Assembly (NCBI GenBank): GCA_036130055.1
Contig: JAYYOR010000045.1
Coordinates: 1-35,372, forward strand
Reading direction: 5' to 3'
DNA from: TMED69 sp036130055
GTDB lineage: Bacteria; Pseudomonadota; Gammaproteobacteria; Ga0077536
Length of the DNA: 35,372 nucleotides
The notes under the pieces were generated by a model, which saw nothing but the letters and a program-made list of their open reading frames with translations, had not been told where the DNA came from and searched no databases. Positions within the stretch are counted from its first letter, which is position 1. The number at the start of each line of letters is the position of its first letter. Below, in pieces: positions 31,815 to 35,372 of the stretch. The translations under genes were made by a program, and so were the position numbers.

Positions 31815-33002
31815 TTATGCATTTCCATAAAATAACTCAATTAAAGATACCACCTCATCGACAATTTTTCTGCCTTGATTTTCGGATATTATGAGAGGAG
31901 GTAACAACCTTATAACATTCCCACTTGCTACATTTATTAAAAGATTTCGACTCAAAGCTTTTTGCACAAGCTCCCCGCATTCTTTCTCAAGCTCAATTCC
32001 AATCATTAAGCCTCTTCCACGGATTTGCCTCACTATTGGATTATTTTTCAATTTAATCTTAAATTCTCTTATCATAAGTTCTCCGATGGAATTTGCTTGC
32101 TGTACTAAGTTCTGCTCTTTGATAATTTGTAAGACTCCAATTGCAACTCTACAAACAAGCGGATTTCCTCCAAAAGTTGAGCCATGAGTACCATGCCCTA
32201 AAATTTTTGACGAACTACTGTTGACTATACACGCGCCTATTGGGATTCCATTACCTAGACCCTTAGCCAAAGTCAAAATATCAGGCACGATGCCATCAAA
32301 CTGGTGAGCGAACAAATGACCGGTTCTTCCAATCCCACTTTGCACCTCGTCAAGAACAAGCAATTTTTTATAAAACGAACAAAGATCTCTTACTTCTTTT
32401 ATATAATTTGGGGGAGGAAGCTTTATACCACCCTCGCCTTGAATCGGCTCCAACATTACCGCCACAACTTGCGGTTTCTCTAGCTGGGTTTTTAAAACTT
32501 CAATATTGCCGTATTCGATATGGGTGAAGCCCGTTAAAAGAGGGCTGAAGCCATGATGAACTTTTTTGTTCCCTGTAGCGCTAAGAGTTGCCATTGTACG
32601 GCCATGAAAACTACCGTCCATAGTTATAATCGTCGGATTTTTTATTCCATTGTCAAATCCATATTTTCTACAAATCTTTATCGCGGTTTCGTTTGCTTCT
32701 GCCCCTGAATTACAAAAGAAAGCACTGTCCATATTCGACAATTCCACTAACAAATGAGCTAGTGATTCTTGGTGCTCAATTTGATACAGATTTGAGGTAT
32801 GCCAGAGTTCTTTGGCTTGTTCAGTTAACAACTCAACTAATGTTGGATGTGCGTGCCCAAGTCCACAAACCGCAATCCCTGATAAGGCATCCAGATATCT
32901 ACGACCCTCAAGATCAAACAAGTAAGCGCCCTCTCCTTTGGCAAAACAAACGTTTAGCCTCTGGTAGTTACCCATAATTTTAGTTTTCGATTGAGATTCC
33001 AT
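31815..33002 (-). CDS. argD: Acetylornithine aminotransferase
   Basis: ArgD is the PLP enzyme that converts N-acetylglutamate semialdehyde to N2-acetylornithine; it may also serve lysine synthesis as succinyl-DAP aminotransferase. The 395-residue class III aminotransferase shows CNSGAEANETAIKICRKYG, FHGRTMATLSATG, LVLDEVQSGIGRTG and the PLP lysine in LTLAKGLGNGIPIGA. The GSTFGGNPLVC block near residue 280 fits. argF follows after 2 nt. The gene is divergent from grxD. I could not find a convincing promoter or ArgR box in the AT-rich 158-nt intergenic region. Confidence 0.94.
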   Translation of the reverse strand: MESQSKTKIMGNYQRLNVCFAKGEGAYLFDLEGRRYLDALSGIAVCGLGHAHPTLVELLTEQAKELWHTSNLYQIEHQESLAHLLVELSNMDSAFFCNSGAEANETAIKICRKYGFDNGIKNPTIITMDGSFHGRTMATLSATGNKKVHHGFSPLLTGFTHIEYGNIEVLKTQLEKPQVVAVMLEPIQGEGGIKLPPPNYIKEVRDLCSFYKKLLVLDEVQSGIGRTGHLFAHQFDGIVPDILTLAKGLGNGIPIGACIVNSSSSKILGHGTHGSTFGGNPLVCRVAIGVLQIIKEQNLVQQANSIGELMIREFKIKLKNNPIVRQIRGRGLMIGIELEKECGELVQKALSRNLLINVASGNVIRLLPPLIISENQGRKIVDEVVSLIELFYGNA

Positions 33003-33085
33003 CTTCGATATGATAACAGATTAAGTTTATTGATGTATTCCAACTAAAAATAAAGGCAATTTCAATAAATAAAGTTATTTTTTAC

Positions 33086-33113
33086 TTTACCTATCGCTAT
33101 AAAATATTATAAT
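33086..33113 (+). promoter_or_regulatory. Promoter of grxD
   Basis: TTTACC (33086-33091), a 16-nt spacer and a perfect TATAAT (33108-33113) lie 47 nt before the grxD ATG. The weak -35 is offset by the consensus -10. Confidence 0.5.
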
Positions 33114-33160
33114 AATTGCATCAGTGTTTATGTTTTTGGCAGCAAACCAAAGAGGCAACA

Positions 33161-33466
33161 ATGGACCCAATCGAAAGAATAAAAACGGTAATAGAACAAA
33201 ACAACGTTGTTCTATTTATGAAGGGAACCCCACAGTTTCCGCAATGTGGCTTTTCAATGAGAACAGCCGAGGCGTTGAAAGCTTGCGGGATTGAGTATGA
33301 ACATGTAGATGTATACGCTGAACCAGCAGTCAGAGAAAACCTACCAAAATTTTCCGACTGGCCTACATTCCCACAATTGTTTGTAAAAGGAGAACTCATA
33401 GGTGGGTGCGATATAGTTATGGGCATGTACCAATCCGGTGAATTACAGAAGTTAAACTCTGACTAA
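33161..33466 (+). CDS. grxD: Monothiol glutaredoxin, Grx4 type
   Basis: This is a CGFS-type glutaredoxin that carries and delivers [2Fe-2S] clusters, often with BolA proteins. I chose the ATG at 33161, preceded by AGAGG at a good distance, giving 101 residues beginning MDPIERIK. The longer frame from 33116 adds 15 residues unlike the family. The active site CGFS is at 29-32 in PQFPQCGFS. The later KEL-type glutathione-binding motifs WPTFPQLFVKGELIGGCDI are the Grx4 signature. It is transcribed alone and converges on dnaQ with 26 nt between stops. Confidence 0.95.
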   Translation: MDPIERIKTVIEQNNVVLFMKGTPQFPQCGFSMRTAEALKACGIEYEHVDVYAEPAVRENLPKFSDWPTFPQLFVKGELIGGCDIVMGMYQSGELQKLNSD

Positions 33467-33492
33467 AGACTAATCAATTTTAAGAGTTATTA

Positions 33493-34167
33493 TCACTCTA
33501 TTGACACAATTTTATTCATAAACTCCTCGTTATATCGAATCTCTTCAGGAGTTACAGCTCCCTCTACAAAGTTATTGCTTAAGAATCCTTTTATGTTTTG
33601 ATTATGGATAGTGCCTACATCAATGTCTTCCTGCAGTTCAAATGCTGTCTGGCCACCAGTCATGGCAAGGTAAACTTCAGCGAGCAAACTAGCATCTAAC
33701 AACGCGCCATGCAAAACTCGGCTGCCGTTGTCTACCTCATATCTCTTACAGAGGGCATCTAAACTGTTTCTTTGGCCCGGATGCTTTTCTCTTGCAAAAG
33801 TTAAAGTATCAAAAATGCTACACCTTGATTCTATCTTCCACTGGTCTCTCCCTAAAATATCAAACTCAGCATTTATAAACCCCACATCAAACGCTGCATT
33901 ATGAATTATCAGTTCGGCACCCTCAATAAAGTTAACCAGGTCATCTGCAATCTCGGAAAAATCCGGTTTATCTTTAAGAAATTCTGCACTTATCCCATGG
34001 ACCTGTTCAGCACCAACTTCTATTGCTCGATTAGGATTGATATACCTTTGAAAAGTACTGTTAGTAATTCTCCTGTCAATAATTTCAATGCAACCAATTT
34101 CAATTACCCTGTGTCCCTGGCTCCAATCTAAACCAGTGGTCTCTGTATCCAAAACTATTTGTCTCAT
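33493..34167 (-). CDS. dnaQ: DNA polymerase III epsilon subunit (3'-5' proofreading exonuclease)
   Basis: DnaQ proofreads for the replicative polymerase. The 224-residue protein contains the DnaQ exonuclease motifs: Exo I with Asp7 and Glu9 (LDTETTGLD), Exo II (IIHNAAFDVGFINAEF) and Exo III (RVLHGALLDASLLAEVYL) with the catalytic His/Asp pair. The C-terminal tail that binds the alpha subunit is shorter and less conserved, slightly below the E. coli length of 243. The start ATG overlaps the rnhA stop in ATGA. In E. coli rnhA and dnaQ are divergent, so the operon-like order here is a lineage difference. Confidence 0.95.
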   Translation of the reverse strand: MRQIVLDTETTGLDWSQGHRVIEIGCIEIIDRRITNSTFQRYINPNRAIEVGAEQVHGISAEFLKDKPDFSEIADDLVNFIEGAELIIHNAAFDVGFINAEFDILGRDQWKIESRCSIFDTLTFAREKHPGQRNSLDALCKRYEVDNGSRVLHGALLDASLLAEVYLAMTGGQTAFELQEDIDVGTIHNQNIKGFLSNNFVEGAVTPEEIRYNEEFMNKIVSIE

Positions 34168-34634
34168 TTTTTTTCGCTTACTTTATTAGAGGTGCTATTC
34201 TCATCAATGGCTAGATTTGCCAAAAAGTCGGCCCTTTCGTTACCAGCATTACCAGCGTGACCTTTTACCCATTCCCAATTTATCATCCGCGCTGAAATTA
34301 GTTGGTCTAGCTCCACCCATAGGTCCTTATTCTTCACTTTTTTTCTTCCTGCTGTCAACCAATCATTGTTTTTCCAATTATTGATCCAGACGGTAATACC
34401 GTCCATCACATATTTTGAGTCGGTGAAAATAATAAGTTCCCTTTCTTGCGAAATAGATTTTAGTACCTCTATGACGGCAATTAACTCCATACGATTATTT
34501 GTGGTTTGAGGCACATAGCCTCTCATTTCACTTTCGACACCATTATCATTAATTACGCATCCCCAACCGCCTTTACCCGGATTACCTCTACATGCCCCGT
34601 CTGTATATATCTGGATAGGTTTTAAATTTACCAT
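34164..34634 (-). CDS. rnhA: Ribonuclease HI
   Basis: RNase HI cleaves RNA in RNA-DNA hybrids, clearing R-loops and primers. The four catalytic acids are visible in IYTDGACRGNPG (Asp12), NRMELIAVIEVL (Glu), IFTDSKYV (Asp) and ERADFLAN (Asp), together with VKGHAGNAGN. I chose the ATG at 34634 (156 residues), which best fits the E. coli N terminus. A GTG at 34643 would add three residues. It starts 27 nt after the methyltransferase gene and overlaps dnaQ by four bases. Confidence 0.95.
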   Translation of the reverse strand: MVNLKPIQIYTDGACRGNPGKGGWGCVINDNGVESEMRGYVPQTTNNRMELIAVIEVLKSISQERELIIFTDSKYVMDGITVWINNWKNNDWLTAGRKKVKNKDLWVELDQLISARMINWEWVKGHAGNAGNERADFLANLAIDENSTSNKVSEKK

Positions 34635-34661
34635 TCTAATCACTTATCATCCACGTTGTTA

Positions 34662-35348
34662 TTACGATTCTAATAATCCAGCTTCTCTAATCTTGGAGCT
34701 TTTTCGCCTCAAATTAAGAATAGGAGTCACGGGCGCCAACCTTTTTTTTGCAAGTATTAAATATACTCCACCAAAAGAAATAGATACTTTTTTGTTTATG
34801 ATGCTTATCCTTTTTGTATGTCTCACATCATCACAAAAAAACTTTCCAAAATACAAATATTCCAATTTTTCAATTACTAAATTTTCAGCATAAAGTTTAG
34901 ACTTAATCTCTCTAACTGCCAGCATTTTCGAGCCATCTAATTTTACAAAAGAGTTCAGCTGCGAAAAATGATTATTTTTTCCAAATGACCAAGGCTGAAC
35001 TCCCACCAAAAGCAAACTACCACCTGAAACAAGAAGATGCCCGAATCTTTCTAAAACTGAATAGGGAGCTACTGTATTTTCAAGGATATACGGCAAAATT
35101 ATCAGGTCGATCGTTTCATTGACAATGGAAATTTCTTCGAATTCAGTGATAAGGTTCGCTTTCCATCGTTTCTCAACCCTGTTCAGCACGCTCCACTTGT
35201 TTGGAATTCTCGACTCCTCCAGTATTTTCTTATCGAAATAATCACCTACTAGAAGAGCATTGTAACCAAAGATGTCGGATATCATGTTGCGGCTAATCGA
35301 TTCAATCTGTGCCCGAATTTGCCGATCGTTCTTTAACAAAAATTTCAT
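34662..35348 (-). CDS. YafS-like class I SAM-dependent methyltransferase
   Basis: This 228-residue protein resembles the uncharacterised methyltransferase YafS found next to rnhA and gloB in gammaproteobacteria. It lacks a textbook glycine-rich SAM loop (the position reads ALLVGDYFDK), but it keeps LIILPYILENTVAPYSVLER and GHLLVSGGSLLLVGVQPWS, which match the later strands of a methyltransferase fold with the conserved NPWS-like WS. The C terminus is basic. It precedes rnhA by 27 nt and is probably in the same unit. Only 24 nt of upstream DNA is in the window. Function is unknown. Confidence 0.75.
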   Translation of the reverse strand: MKFLLKNDRQIRAQIESISRNMISDIFGYNALLVGDYFDKKILEESRIPNKWSVLNRVEKRWKANLITEFEEISIVNETIDLIILPYILENTVAPYSVLERFGHLLVSGGSLLLVGVQPWSFGKNNHFSQLNSFVKLDGSKMLAVREIKSKLYAENLVIEKLEYLYFGKFFCDDVRHTKRISIINKKVSISFGGVYLILAKKRLAPVTPILNLRRKSSKIREAGLLES

Positions 35349-35372
35349 CCCTATATTTTAAACTGATCTAAA

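Noticed and set aside
33003..33085. ArgR box upstream of argD
   Set aside because: The region is AT-rich, but I could not find a pair of half sites matching the ARG box pattern with confidence.
33467..33492. AGAGT/ACTCT near-hairpin between grxD and dnaQ as a shared terminator
   Set aside because: The stem has only five weak pairs and no T-run.

Overview
This window looks like a stretch of core chromosome from an AT-rich, gene-dense gammaproteobacterium, probably a small-genome aquatic lineage. The taxon is an inference from gene order; there is no rRNA here to fix it. The orders rpsB-tsf-pyrH-frr, metY-rimP-nusA-infB-rbfA-truB-rpsO-pnp, rpsP-rimM-trmD-rplS, xerD-dsbC and pcm-nlpD are all classic gammaproteobacterial arrangements. 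The heptose/Kdo genes (hldE, hldD, waaA) and tolC show a Gram-negative envelope. I saw no phage genes, insertion sequences, transposases, integrons or CRISPR arrays.

Layout. 1-5253 (minus): rpsB, tsf, pyrH, frr, uppS, cdsA and dxr (cut by the window start), running from translation into isoprenoid and phospholipid precursors. 5435-9228 (plus): map, dusA, a PIMT-like methyltransferase and tolC. The rpsB and map promoters appear to overlap face to face. 9236-14518 (minus): xerD, dsbC, hldE, hldD and waaA, almost without gaps. 14617-25217 (minus): the initiator tRNA (metY) with promoter and terminator, then rimP-nusA-infB-rbfA-truB, rpsO with its own promoter, pnp, and directly after it rpsP-rimM-trmD-rplS. 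25358-28993 (minus): adk, a lysine-repeat histone-like gene and mrcB (PBP1b). 29096-29446 (plus): a Mth938/DUF498 protein. 29481-33002 (minus): argD, argF, pcm, nlpD. 33161-33466 (plus): monothiol glutaredoxin grxD. 33493-35348 (minus): a YafS-like methyltransferase, rnhA and dnaQ.

The most unusual locus is the histone-like gene at 27765-28183. Its zero frame is 19 tandem KKKVA/KKKAG pentapeptides and stops at a TAG placed directly after an in-phase A AAA AAG heptamer, the same slippery motif used by E. coli dnaX. The -1 frame continues without a stop into a non-repetitive, charged 37-residue tail that ends at a perfect 10-bp inverted repeat. This fits programmed -1 frameshifting or transcriptional slippage making two forms of a DNA-binding protein. 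A one-base homopolymer error or a frameshift mutation is the main alternative. Other points of interest are a U1:U72 initiator tRNA, the apparent fusion of the pnp and rpsP operons, an acidic S2 tail, and two diverged PIMT-family genes.
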